Positions 41,084-49,690 of a stretch of DNA of 64,000 bases are shown here, in pieces. The notes under the pieces were generated by a model. The model saw only the letters and a program-made list of their open reading frames with translations. It made no database searches and was not told the origin of the DNA. Position 1 is the first letter of the stretch, and every line of letters begins with the position of its first letter. Position numbers and translations under genes: made by a program. The stretch comes from Brucellaceae bacterium (GTDB taxonomy: Bacteria; Pseudomonadota; Alphaproteobacteria; Rhizobiales; Rhizobiaceae): the NCBI GenBank assembly GCA_020637755.1, contig JACKJW010000006.1, positions 79,721 to 143,720 on the forward strand, given 5' to 3'.

Positions 41084-43086
41084 AGTGGCCGGAGGAGGAG
41101 CGGGATGAGACAGAATATCCCGGCCAGTACCGGCGCGCGGCGGACGCATTTGTTGCCCGCTATCTGGTCATACCCTGGAGGAATGCCGCGGTCGCCAGTG
41201 TTCGCAGGCTCGTGTTGAGCCGTCTGAAGGAGGTCAAAGGTGCCGACGGACCGCTCCATCTGCCCGAGCATGAGGAGCTTTATGAAGCGTTGGGCGCCGA
41301 TGGTATCCCAGAGGCGGCTGACGAACTCCTCCAAGACGATGGCCGCAACGGCGTGTCGTTAGCTGCCGCGATCCTCGCCGAGGCCACCGGCGGGCTGTTC
41401 TGCGACCGTCCCAGCACCCCGCGCTGGCAGGTGGTCGGCCGGGTCATCGGCAACGACCCCGTAGCGCAACGGGTGCTCGTCGACCTCGTGGTGCGTCGCA
41501 TGTCGAGACGGCCCAGCCTGCGCGAGGATATTCGGAAGGTCGCTCAGAGGCTGCTCCAGCAGTCAGTGCGGGACCCGGGCGCCTCGCCATACCGGGACGA
41601 ACATGCGACTTTTGCCGAGATGCATAGGCGATGGACGGCGAAGCCCGATCTGCACGAGATCTGGTCCGGCCACGCCGGCGGCGGGCACGTCATTCAGCAT
41701 CGCAGCGACTGGTACCTTTTCGATCTGCTTTTCGAGGTCGACACTGCCTACGCTGCAGAGTTGATCGAGGCCTATGAAGCGCCCTACCAGCCGGCCCTAA
41801 TCCTGCAGTGGGGCGCGCTCGCCCCGAACCGACGCTACGCGGACTGGGCACGTTTGATGGAAGTGGCGCCGCCGGCCTTCGAAGCCGATGGCAATTGGAA
41901 TGGGCGGGTACTTTTACCATTGTTGCTCAACGCGGCAGAGGATGCATTGCGCGAGTGGCCTAGACTTCGCGCCGATGACGAGGACGCGGCGCAGCTCCAT
42001 GACGCGCGGCTCGTCAAGCTGTCGAAAGCTATCGTTTCGGTCGTCCTTGGGAGGCCAGACGGCAAGGCAGTGGCCCTGCGCTGGGGCGGCTGGCTGTTCC
42101 GACGCGTCATGTCCTCACTCGACAGCGAGCGCATACCATTTCCCAACGACTCCAATAGCCGCGCTAGGCCAGAATGGCTTGCTATTGAGGCGCTAGTAGA
42201 GGCGCCAGCGTCGGTCGGATGGCTCGATCTTTACCCCGCAGACGTTCCTGCCGAGGACGAGCTGTGCCTCGAAGCGGTTCGCTGCCTCGCGGCCCAGCAT
42301 CATGATCGCCCTGTTTCGGGCCAGGACCTGCTTTTTGAAATTCTGCCGGACGAGCCCGAGGACTTTTTAGAAGGCGCGGTTGGCAAGCGGATGCGAGAAC
42401 TGCCCTCATTGTTCGTCATCTGGGGCAAGCGTGCCGACGCCTTCGGCACACGGGTCTTGGCCGCCACGCTGCTTGCCGGTGATGTCGCAGCAAGGTTTGC
42501 GGACCTTTGGCGGCGCACGCTCGTCTTGCGCGAGATCGCTGAGCACGGCCACGCGTTCCGCTCAGACAATGGAGGGTATGATGATCGCACGGCACGCGCT
42601 TCGCAAACGATCCGCTTTGTGATCGCGCTCGGCATCAACCTGATCGACTATGTTGAGGATCCGCGCATACCCGCCCCTCCCGAGGATCGCCACGCCGCCA
42701 CACTCGCTCTCCTCGCGATTCTTCATGACGCCACGCGCGAAATGTTGGCGATAGACCCCATCGGTCGACGCGACATGGAAAGCGTCCATGATCACCTTTG
42801 CGTGCGCAGGTTCTTGTACGAGACTAAGCATGTAGGCGAACACCCTGTTGCGGCACCCCTAGCCGAAACGGATCATCCGACGGCAGGTGACATGCTTGCC
42901 GAGCGGTGCGCGGTCAATCGAGAGTTTTTCGAGACACTAAAGATGCTGCGCGTTAATGGCATTGAGCGCGAGAGAATCGAGCGGGCTCTCAAAGGCGTCG
43001 ACATCAGTCTTGATAGTCTTCTGGAACATGCCCAGCGTTTGAACGAAATTGAGCACGTTCGTAGGATCGATCTGACCGGACTTTAG
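41080..43086 (+). CDS. Three-gene island operon, protein 3: large protein of unknown family
   Basis: 668 residues from the ATG at 41080, which overlaps the stop of protein 2 by four bases (ATGA); a GTG nine codons earlier is also open. The sequence is soluble, rich in Leu, Ala, Arg, Glu and Trp, apparently all helical, for example REDIRKVAQRLLQQSVRD, ALRWGGWLFRRVMSSL and ELPSLFVIWGKRADAFG. No Walker motif, no HKD, no nuclease or protease motif and no membrane segment were seen. Tight coupling to two PLD-like proteins implies one complex; it could be a sensor or scaffold. Unrecognised. Confidence 0.75.
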   Translation: MKWPEEERDETEYPGQYRRAADAFVARYLVIPWRNAAVASVRRLVLSRLKEVKGADGPLHLPEHEELYEALGADGIPEAADELLQDDGRNGVSLAAAILAEATGGLFCDRPSTPRWQVVGRVIGNDPVAQRVLVDLVVRRMSRRPSLREDIRKVAQRLLQQSVRDPGASPYRDEHATFAEMHRRWTAKPDLHEIWSGHAGGGHVIQHRSDWYLFDLLFEVDTAYAAELIEAYEAPYQPALILQWGALAPNRRYADWARLMEVAPPAFEADGNWNGRVLLPLLLNAAEDALREWPRLRADDEDAAQLHDARLVKLSKAIVSVVLGRPDGKAVALRWGGWLFRRVMSSLDSERIPFPNDSNSRARPEWLAIEALVEAPASVGWLDLYPADVPAEDELCLEAVRCLAAQHHDRPVSGQDLLFEILPDEPEDFLEGAVGKRMRELPSLFVIWGKRADAFGTRVLAATLLAGDVAARFADLWRRTLVLREIAEHGHAFRSDNGGYDDRTARASQTIRFVIALGINLIDYVEDPRIPAPPEDRHAATLALLAILHDATREMLAIDPIGRRDMESVHDHLCVRRFLYETKHVGEHPVAAPLAETDHPTAGDMLAERCAVNREFFETLKMLRVNGIERERIERALKGVDISLDSLLEHAQRLNEIEHVRRIDLTGL

Positions 43087-43356
43087 GGCGGAGAAGAGGT
43101 CGGAACTCGCTGCGGCGAGCGTCAGAGCTTAGGAAGGTGAATAGTTCGGACCGGTGGACCTGCTTGCGTGCAATGGCAATGCTGGCGTGCAGGGCATCTT
43201 GGTTCACCGCCACGTTGATCTCCGGTCCCTGTCCCCGCAGGGTTTTGATCATTCCGTTTGGTGGCGACTGTAGCAGTTTCCGGGAAAAAATTGCCTGTCC
43301 GGTCCCATCCACAGGTCATTGTCATCTATCTGAGGTCACTGAACGGCCATACCACG

Positions 43357-44073
43357 TCAGATTTTCTTGAGGCGACCGGCCTTGCGCAGGCGTTTTCTGG
43401 CCCGCGACGCATACAGCCCGCGCAATCCTGCTTCTATTCTGGCCTTCCAACCGGAGGAGCGGTAGAGACCATTCGTCTCGCCGAACATCTGGCGCGCATA
43501 GATCTTCCCATCGCCCTTGTACGTCCGCCCCAAGAAATGTTCCGGGATAAGTGTCCACGATGGCCAGATGACAATTTCAGGGCGGAATTCCTCGATCATC
43601 TCGGTCATGAACAAATTTCCCGTCTCTCGCCAGGGATGGTCAAGATAAAGCGGGTCGGTTGCCTTCAGTTTGTCGATGACCAAGCGCAGGAACGGGTGAC
43701 CGGGAACAGCAGCAACGATCGGAGCCACCATCTGGCCACGCAGGAATTCGTTCTCAAAGACAGTGTATATTTCTCCATCATCTTCAAACAGCTCATCGAC
43801 GGGATGAATGCAGACGCTATCGGCACCCGCCAGGTAGCCGCCATGGCGCCACAGGATTTCGTAGCGCATCAGATCGGCGGCTCCCGCGTACCAGCCACGT
43901 TTCAAATACTCGTCAATTTGCGCCCTGGTCTCCCAGTCGCGTGATAGAAGATATGCGTTGTCGTAAAGCGAATATTCCCAAGAGGGATGGTGGTCGACCC
44001 AGCTCTGCATCCATTCTTGCGGTGCCTCCTTGGGTCCTATCCAGATGTGCCCAAGCTTTCTCGGTATCTTCAT
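43357..44073 (-). CDS. Glycosyltransferase, DXD-sugar (OCH1/TcdB-like) family
   Basis: 238 residues. The N-terminus IPRKLGHIWIGPKEAPQEWM and AAADLMRYEILWRHGGYLA-type region match the Gly_transf_sug family, which transfers sugars onto surface polysaccharides. The nucleotide-metal motif, normally GGxYxDxD, reads HGGYLAGADSV, so the first Asp is replaced. C-terminal basic cluster (SRARKRLRKAGRLKK). Base composition is more AT-rich than the core genome. Directly downstream of the Mur-ligase-like gene, same strand. Confidence 0.82.
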   Translation of the reverse strand: MKIPRKLGHIWIGPKEAPQEWMQSWVDHHPSWEYSLYDNAYLLSRDWETRAQIDEYLKRGWYAGAADLMRYEILWRHGGYLAGADSVCIHPVDELFEDDGEIYTVFENEFLRGQMVAPIVAAVPGHPFLRLVIDKLKATDPLYLDHPWRETGNLFMTEMIEEFRPEIVIWPSWTLIPEHFLGRTYKGDGKIYARQMFGETNGLYRSSGWKARIEAGLRGLYASRARKRLRKAGRLKKI

Positions 44074-44136
44074 CTTATCAGGCCGCCTTTCGTCGCCGCC
44101 ACATCGTTCCGAGCGCCGGTCTTCGGCGCAATCATC

Positions 44137-45384
44137 TCAAACCCGGCTCCGCGTTTGCACTTTTTTCCGAGCCGCCTTCCGCATTTGGGAGTGCATTTCA
44201 AACGGGTGTTCGAACAAGCCGCATTTGCGGCAGTCGATTCCGAACCCGCAGGCCTGTATCCAGCAACGAACCTCGGTTTCGGCATTGAGCGCGATACGTT
44301 CCAAATGCATTGCCGCCGAACTCTTCAGCAGGACAACCTCGCCCGGGATTGCAGAACTTTTGAGGTACTCGCTTACTGCGTGCACATCGTCGAATGCACG
44401 GAAACGGCCCGACGCAACTTCGGCCGCACCTGCGCCAGAATGCTTGGAATAGGGTCCAATGAAGATCACCTCGTCCGCGCTCTCCAATGCCATCTGATAG
44501 ACCTTCCGATAGACCTTTCTCGGACTGTGCGAATAGTCGGCAAGCGATCCAAGCACGATCCTCTTGTAGGGCGCATTTGCAGCGGCCATGACCTGGAACG
44601 CCAAGGCAATCGTATCCATCGGTGCCTTGGCCGCATCAAGCAGAAAGGTCTGACCTTTTCGGCTCTCAAGTACCGACAAACGGTTGAAAACAGGCTGGAA
44701 GCGGGAAATGCATTCGGCAGCATGTTCCGGCTCAATTCCCAGCTCGATAGCGGCGGCAAAAGCAGCGGCAATCGATATTTGGAAATGGGGTCCGTTGAGG
44801 CTGGATTCCAGCTGGATCGAGCGTCCCGCAAACTGGATCTCCATTCGCAGCGGACCAGGAAATCGATGGCTGACTGAAGTGATCCTGTAGTCGGCTCCCT
44901 CGCCGTGCCCGAATGCCACGCAGCGCGAAGGCGTCAGGTCCCGCATGGCCCAGACGAGCGGATCGTCGAAGTTCAGAACGGCTAAACCGTCCTTGCGAAG
45001 GCATCGCACCAAATCCGCTTTTTCGTCAGCAACAGCGTCAACACCGCGAAACGAAGAATAGTGCTCGTTGGCAACCATTGTGACGACCGCTAGGTCGGGA
45101 CAGGCGATTGCTGCCATTCGGGCTATGTCGCCCTTTCGGAACGTGCCGGTTTCCAGAATGACATAATCCTCATCGCCCACCAACTTTCCGATGTGTCGGA
45201 TTACTGGTGAAAATGTGTTCTCGATAATGCCAGCCGAAATCTTTCCTTTTGATCGCATGATCTCGGCGAGCAGCGCAGTCGTCGTGGATTTCCCCGAACT
45301 CCCGGTAATCGAAACAAAGGTGGCGTTGCTGATCCGTCGCTTACTTGAGGCTTTCAAATACCAGAAAAAGTTTGATAACTTCAC
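44137..45384 (-). CDS. Mur ligase family protein
   Basis: About 415 residues if started at the GTG at 45384; the frame is open to 45549 but the extra part looks like out-of-frame coding. The ATP-binding loop is VSITGSSGKSTTTALLAEIM, followed by VILETGTFRKGDIARMA and VTMVANEHYSSFRGVDAVADEKADLVR. FDDPLVWAM and FQPVFNRLSVLESRKG correspond to the central and C-terminal MurF-like domains (DAAKAPMDTIALAF). It probably links an amino acid or amine to a precursor by an acyl-phosphate route, but it is not MurC-F itself. Possibly modifies a surface glycan with the neighbouring glycosyltransferases. An unusual C-terminus has several Cys and is basic. Confidence 0.8.
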   Translation of the reverse strand: MKLSNFFWYLKASSKRRISNATFVSITGSSGKSTTTALLAEIMRSKGKISAGIIENTFSPVIRHIGKLVGDEDYVILETGTFRKGDIARMAAIACPDLAVVTMVANEHYSSFRGVDAVADEKADLVRCLRKDGLAVLNFDDPLVWAMRDLTPSRCVAFGHGEGADYRITSVSHRFPGPLRMEIQFAGRSIQLESSLNGPHFQISIAAAFAAAIELGIEPEHAAECISRFQPVFNRLSVLESRKGQTFLLDAAKAPMDTIALAFQVMAAANAPYKRIVLGSLADYSHSPRKVYRKVYQMALESADEVIFIGPYSKHSGAGAAEVASGRFRAFDDVHAVSEYLKSSAIPGEVVLLKSSAAMHLERIALNAETEVRCWIQACGFGIDCRKCGLFEHPFEMHSQMRKAARKKVQTRSRV

Positions 45385-45529
45385 AGGAAGCGCCCGGCGC
45401 CAGGATCGTGTCGAACTTCGCAGTCGGCCGGACTTTGAAAACGGTTTCGGTGCGGACATGGTGGGTATTCGCCTTGATTTCGAAAGTGTGGTCGCAGTGT
45501 GTCGGATTGCACAGCAAACACAACCACAC
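45341..45529 (-). CDS. Possible small ORF overlapping the Mur-ligase start
   Basis: About 62 residues from a GTG at 45529 (frame open to 45637), ending 44 bases inside the Mur-ligase gene. The segments CDHTFEIKANTHHVRTETVF and KFDTILAPGASCEVIKLFLV read like a real beta-rich protein, unlike the overlapping frames. No family recognised; start uncertain. Confidence 0.3.
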   Translation of the reverse strand: MWLCLLCNPTHCDHTFEIKANTHHVRTETVFKVRPTAKFDTILAPGASCEVIKLFLVFESLK

Positions 45530-45612
45530 GGCGCTAGGCTGCACTGCAAGATTTCTTCTTAATTTGTTTCGCGTAGCGCTGTGGCACGCATAACGTTTTG
45601 GAACCAGGTGAA

Positions 45613-46395
45613 GTGGGCAGGCGGGAACACTTTGCAACTTTCAAAAGCTTTGTTCTGACCACGCCAACTGGTCCGTCCCTGCGCTTGGCCAGTGTAGCAA
45701 AGCAGTTGAAATCGACAGGCTTGCGTGCCGAGATCGTCAGAGGTTTCGATGGGACAAGTGACGCCCTGCAGGCGACGTACTCGCCTTGGAGAAATCTACT
45801 TCTATCCAAGCGAAGCCTGACGCGTGGTGAAGTTGCTACGTATCTGGGGCACCGAAAGATCTGGCAACTGATTGTAGACCGCGGTTTGGATTTCGCATTG
45901 GTGCTGGAAGACGATTTTCGATTCTTGGATCCAGTGTCGGCATCGTCCAGTTTGCAGGTTGCCGCAGCACAGTGCGGCGAATGGGATCTTGTGAAGCTGT
46001 TTGATTTCAAGCCGCGAAAGAACTTCGTTTGCTTCAAGCGCAACGGAATGGATTTTGCTGTTTACCAAAGGCCTAGCGCCGGCATGGTCGGATATTTCAT
46101 CACGCGCAACGCCTGTATCCGCCTTCTCAGGCGAAAGCATATTTTCATACCAGTCGATGAAGAACTCAGGAACTGGTTCGCGCACGGCCTATCGATACTC
46201 TCCGTGGTGCCAAATTTGGTTAACGACGGAGCCTGTCAATTGGGCGGGTCCCTGCTCGAGCAGGGGCGCATTGATATCAAAGCGCGACGGAACATTGTTC
46301 GTTCGCTTTGGGGGAATTTCTTGGCACTTTATACTTCCGCTAGGTCAGCTATTTGGTACAGAAAGACACTGAAGCGCTTTCGGCTGCGTGACTGA
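45613..46395 (+). CDS. Glycosyltransferase family 25 (LPS-type)
   Basis: About 260 residues from a GTG at 45613; a TTG at 45598 is also open, and no ATG exists near the expected N-terminus. The GT25 signature is clear: KSFVLTTPTGPSLRLASVAKQL, LTRGEVATYLGHRKIWQLIV, and the acidic nucleotide-metal motif FALVLEDDFRFLD, followed by MVGYFITRNACIRLL. It likely adds galactose or a related sugar to lipopolysaccharide or a similar surface glycan. Divergent from the Mur-ligase and GT genes. The composition suggests acquired DNA. Confidence 0.85.
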   Translation: MGRREHFATFKSFVLTTPTGPSLRLASVAKQLKSTGLRAEIVRGFDGTSDALQATYSPWRNLLLSKRSLTRGEVATYLGHRKIWQLIVDRGLDFALVLEDDFRFLDPVSASSSLQVAAAQCGEWDLVKLFDFKPRKNFVCFKRNGMDFAVYQRPSAGMVGYFITRNACIRLLRRKHIFIPVDEELRNWFAHGLSILSVVPNLVNDGACQLGGSLLEQGRIDIKARRNIVRSLWGNFLALYTSARSAIWYRKTLKRFRLRD

Positions 46396-46551
46396 ACAGC
46401 TAACGTCTGTTTCGAAAATGCAAGATCAAAGGGTTTTGCCAACGGGCGAGCTTCAATCGGGAACAGGGGTGACGTCACGGGCCTCAACCGCCAACAGCGA
46501 ATGAACCGCTCATATGTGACCGTCCGGCTAAAAGGAAAGTGATCCCTTGCA

Positions 46552-47169
46552 TCACCCTTCTGCGATCTTGGTGATGACTTCGGCGGCTTCGCGGGGATCA
46601 TATGTCCCGCTCTCATTCGCCTTGGTCGAGCGAAAGGCCGGCACCAGAAAGAAGATGCCACCGACCAGGGCGAGAAGCGCACGCGGTTCCGCGGTGACGA
46701 TGAACAAGATGATTGGCATGAGGATGAAGAAGGCCGAGGCGACGAGCATCACTGCACGCACGAATTTCTGTCGCGTCTCGCTGAAGCCGCGCAGGAATGC
46801 GATGCCCTCGTGATGACCGCCTGCGACGAGGCGCGCATGGAGATCGGTAGCGAAGTCTTGCCAGACAGAGACAAGGCCAGGGTCCGGTTGTCCATAAGGG
46901 CCTGAGTTTTGAACACGGATGGTTGGCTCATCACGGAAAGAGATGAGCATCTGAACGATCTTGGCGTTGTGCCGTAGATGCGTCACCATCAGGTTGATAC
47001 CTGCGATCCGGGTGTAGTCGATTGTTTTCAGTGTGCCATTCTCTGGAAACTCCAAAGCGGTCGGGGTTAGCGATATTCCGTGGTCTTTCGAGCGGAAGGC
47101 AAAAGTCTGCCGCCAGATCCGCAAGGGGTAAGTGACTGCGCCTTGTTCGTGCAAGCCATCGCGGGGCAT
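46552..47169 (-). CDS. Hypothetical protein with PH-like N-terminus and two C-terminal membrane helices
   Basis: 205 residues. Residues about 15-130 look like a small beta-rich domain (TFAFRSKDHGISLTPTALEF, then NAKIVQMLISFRDEP), which may be a membrane-sensor or PH-like fold; that is a guess from the strand pattern. Residues about 137-180 contain two close hydrophobic helices (AVMLVASAFFILMPIILFIV and ALLALVGGIFFLVPAF), so the protein is anchored near its C-terminus with most of it in the cytoplasm. No family recognised. Confidence 0.6.
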   Translation of the reverse strand: MPRDGLHEQGAVTYPLRIWRQTFAFRSKDHGISLTPTALEFPENGTLKTIDYTRIAGINLMVTHLRHNAKIVQMLISFRDEPTIRVQNSGPYGQPDPGLVSVWQDFATDLHARLVAGGHHEGIAFLRGFSETRQKFVRAVMLVASAFFILMPIILFIVTAEPRALLALVGGIFFLVPAFRSTKANESGTYDPREAAEVITKIAEG

Positions 47170-47394
47170 TCATCGACCCTCGTGGGGATGGTGGGGGAAA
47201 CCCACCTTACGCCGCCCTAAACTCCCTCAAAATGGTGTTTTCGCGTAAGTCGATACGGAGGAAGTTGATCGTCCGCTTTGGCACCATTTTGGTTACAAAT
47301 CGCGGCGAGGAACCAATCTGGTTACAATAAGCCACTGACCTGAGACCCAAGACTCACCCGCTTTTGCGCGGAGTCCGCTGTTTCATTTCTGGCC

Positions 47395-47649
47395 TCATGC
47401 GGCCTGCTGTTGCAATGCCATTTTCATGGCGAATTCGCTGGGCGTGAGATTGCCGAGTGATGAATGCGGTCTGTTTCGGTTGTAGTCCTCCTTCCATGCT
47501 GTGATTTGGGATCGGGCTTCGGAGAGTGACGAGAACAACGTCTCGTTCAGGCATTCGTCCCTGAAGCTGCCATTGAAGCTTTCCACGATGCCGTTCTGCA
47601 TTGGTTTGCTGGCGATGTAATGCCAGCGATACCGGTCTCCTGGCACCAT
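47395..47649 (-). pseudogene. IS3-type transposase orfB, C-terminal fragment
   Basis: 84 residues holding the end of an rve-type integrase core: YIASKPMQNGIVESFNGSFR followed by DECLNETLFSSLSEARSQI and YNRNRPHSSLGNLTPSEFA, including the catalytic Glu in GIVESFNG. Upstream, SFDNGSELTSMAVLKWCQE can be read in other frames up to about 48150, so the gene is broken by several frameshifts. Confidence 0.85.
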
Positions 47650-48158
47650 TTGAGAACGGCCATGCTTGTCAGTTCCGAGCCATTGTCAAACGATCAGACC
47701 GGGCTTGCTGCGCAGCCGGATCAGGCATCAAGCTTCACGGTAACCCGCAGGCCGGACAGCGATGTGTCTGCCACCAGCGCCAGGCATTCCCGGCTGTAGT
47801 CATCGACCACGGCCAGAACCCCGAAGCGGCGTCTGTTGGTGAAGGCGTCCGCCACGAAGTCCAGGCTCCACCTCCGTTTGTCCTGCCAGTGGCGCACCAT
47901 CGGTCTTCTGGTGCCGAGAGCCCGCTTCCGCCGCCACGCTTGGGAACCTGCAGCCCTCGCGGTAAAGGCGCCTCAGCTTCTTTGGTTCATGTTATGCCCC
48001 CTGCCGTTCCAGCATCAGATGGATGCGCCGATAGCCAAAAACGCCGGCGTTCACCGGCGATCTTCACGCGTCACGCAGATCCACGCCATCCGGCTGGATG
48101 CTCCGGCATCGAACGCTTGACCGGTCGATCTTCAGAACCTCGCACGCCTGACGTTGGC

Positions 48159-48473
48159 TCACGCCGCGCCGCACAGGTGAGCCGCTGCTCCCGCTTTGCG
48201 CTGGGCGTCACCATTTTTTGATGCGACATCCTTCAGCATGGCGTTGTCGAGCATGGCTTCCGCCAACAGCTTCTTCAGCTTGGCATTCTCATCTTCCAGG
48301 GCCTTCAGCTTGCGGGCATCCGAAACGTCCATGCCGCCAAACTTGGCCTTGTACTTGTAGAAGGTTGCTTCCGAGATGCCGTGCTTGCGGCAGACATCCG
48401 CCGTCTTCATCCCGGCTTCCTGCTCGCGCAGAATGCCGATGATCTGTTCTTCCGTGAACCGTGATCGCTTCAT
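48159..48473 (-). CDS. IS3-type transposase orfA (helix-turn-helix subunit)
   Basis: 104 residues. MKRSRFTEEQIIGILREQEA, then VCRKHGISEATFYKYKAKFG and a leucine-zipper-like ALEDENAKLKKLLAEAMLDN define the IS407-group orfA. The last 15-20 residues (after LKDVASKNG) are shifted relative to the usual sequence, so the normal orfA/orfB junction is damaged. Probably non-functional because orfB is destroyed. Confidence 0.88.
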   Translation of the reverse strand: MKRSRFTEEQIIGILREQEAGMKTADVCRKHGISEATFYKYKAKFGGMDVSDARKLKALEDENAKLKKLLAEAMLDNAMLKDVASKNGDAQRKAGAAAHLCGAA

Positions 48474-48537
48474 GTTGTCCGTCTCCTGGTCGGACGGACT
48501 CTACACAAATCTGGAGGAGCTTCAGGGGCTCAGGTCA

Positions 48538-49245
48538 CGCATTCAGGACTTCACCTGAGCGAGCAGCGGTCAGGATCAGGAACTCAAGAGCTCGAGCGGC
48601 TAATGCGTCCAGTTGTCGTAAGTGGACAACAAACTCTTGAAGCTGATCATAGGGCATTGCCGCATGATGGCCGCGCTGAAGTTTTTCACGGGCAGGGAGC
48701 ACGTTCTTCAAATTGCCGCGCCAAATGGCCGGATTTTCCCCGGTTCGCCATCCCTTCACCTTGGCGAAATCCAGAACCCTTTCGATGCGCCCACGAAGGC
48801 GAGAGGCTGTTTCCTGTTTTTCCTGCCAGATCGGATTGAGAACGCGCAATACGTCAGCTGTGTCGATCTTGGAAACCCGCTTGGATGCAATCGGCTGGCA
48901 ATATTCGGTGAGTGTCATGCGCCATTGCGCCCGGTGCTTTTCATTGCGCCATTGAAGTTCGAACTTATCGCGAACAGGTCCACACACTCGGAAAAGGTCG
49001 GCTCAGCTTCGCGTTCCGCCTTCAATGGGGTCGCGGTCATCTGCAATCTTTTGACGAAACCTTTCGCCAATGCTCAGCTCGCGCTAGCGACACGTTGGGA
49101 TATCCGCCCAACCCTGCCTCCTGCCTGGATCTGCCGGCGGCGTACATGAAAATCCAGCTCTTATCTCATTGGCTTTCACATAGAGGTACAGCCCTCTCCG
49201 TCGCTGTGGCGTCCGGGTGACGAGATTTCGATTTCACTTCCAGAT
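48538..49245 (-). pseudogene. Phage/island tyrosine integrase, frameshifted and truncated by the IS
   Basis: The longest open piece (48535-48987) reads LQWRNEKHRAQWRMTLTEYC, DTADVLRVLNPIWQEKQETA and EFLILTAARSGEV, the core-binding and start of the catalytic domain of a P4-type (DUF4102) integrase. It ends at the IS boundary before the catalytic Arg-His-Arg-Tyr set is complete. Upstream in shifted frames GLYLYVKAN and, near 49140, KSWIFMYAAGRSRQEAGLGG and YPNVSLARA give the N-terminal DUF4102 part. At least three frameshifts. It is the likely former integrase of the island. Confidence 0.85.
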
Positions 49246-49690
49246 TTGTGAGTTTGTGCTGAGGGCGGTGCCATTGTTCCTATTCCAGTTCCCATTTTAA
49301 AGTGGAATTGTGTACGGTCATCATGGCGGATGACATTGAACAATGAGAGATTACAAAATATTGAAATCGTTGATCAAAAGTACGGTATTGATCAGTAGAG
49401 ATGCCATATTCGGCGGACTCTTCACCGCCATCAACTCTCCGGACAATCCGCAGACACCAGACCGCTTGCGCTTTCGAGTTGCGTGCAAACCCTGCGCCTG
49501 TCAGGGCAGCGACAGTCTCCGGCTTTCCGCCAGTGCATCGTGCGGCGACCCGAGGAATCTTGACCGCTGACGAGTTGCGAACCCAAACACGGGAAATCGC
49601 ATCTGGTAAAACCTTAGGTGATGGTGCGATCTGGAAAGCTTCTGGCGAATATGCGATAGGGAGCCTAAAAGATGCATCTGCTCAAATCAT
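49246..49690 (+). other. Non-coding or decayed stretch
   Basis: Open frames here (for example a 75-codon frame from 49343 starting MRDYKILKSLIKS) show no recognisable family. The composition is AT-rich up to about 49450. Two TTGATCA sequences lie at 49373 and 49389. Probably island debris leading into the vWA pseudogene. Confidence 0.4.

Larger units (their letters stand above)
47336..48537 (-). mobile_element. Degenerate IS3-family element (IS407-like)
   Basis: A 1202-bp element whose ends are TGACCTGAGACCC at the left and, inverted, TGACCTGAGCCCC at the right, matching in 12 of 13 positions. An intact orfA and fragments of orfB lie inside on the minus strand. No matching target duplication was found (CCAC left, CGCA right), which suggests rearrangement after insertion. 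The right end is inside a phage integrase gene. Confidence 0.85.

Noticed and set aside
43004..43325. Minus-strand frames of 67-102 codons after the three-gene operon
   Set aside because: They overlap the end of protein 3 and match no family. The 270-bp gap 43087-43356 otherwise shows nothing I recognise.
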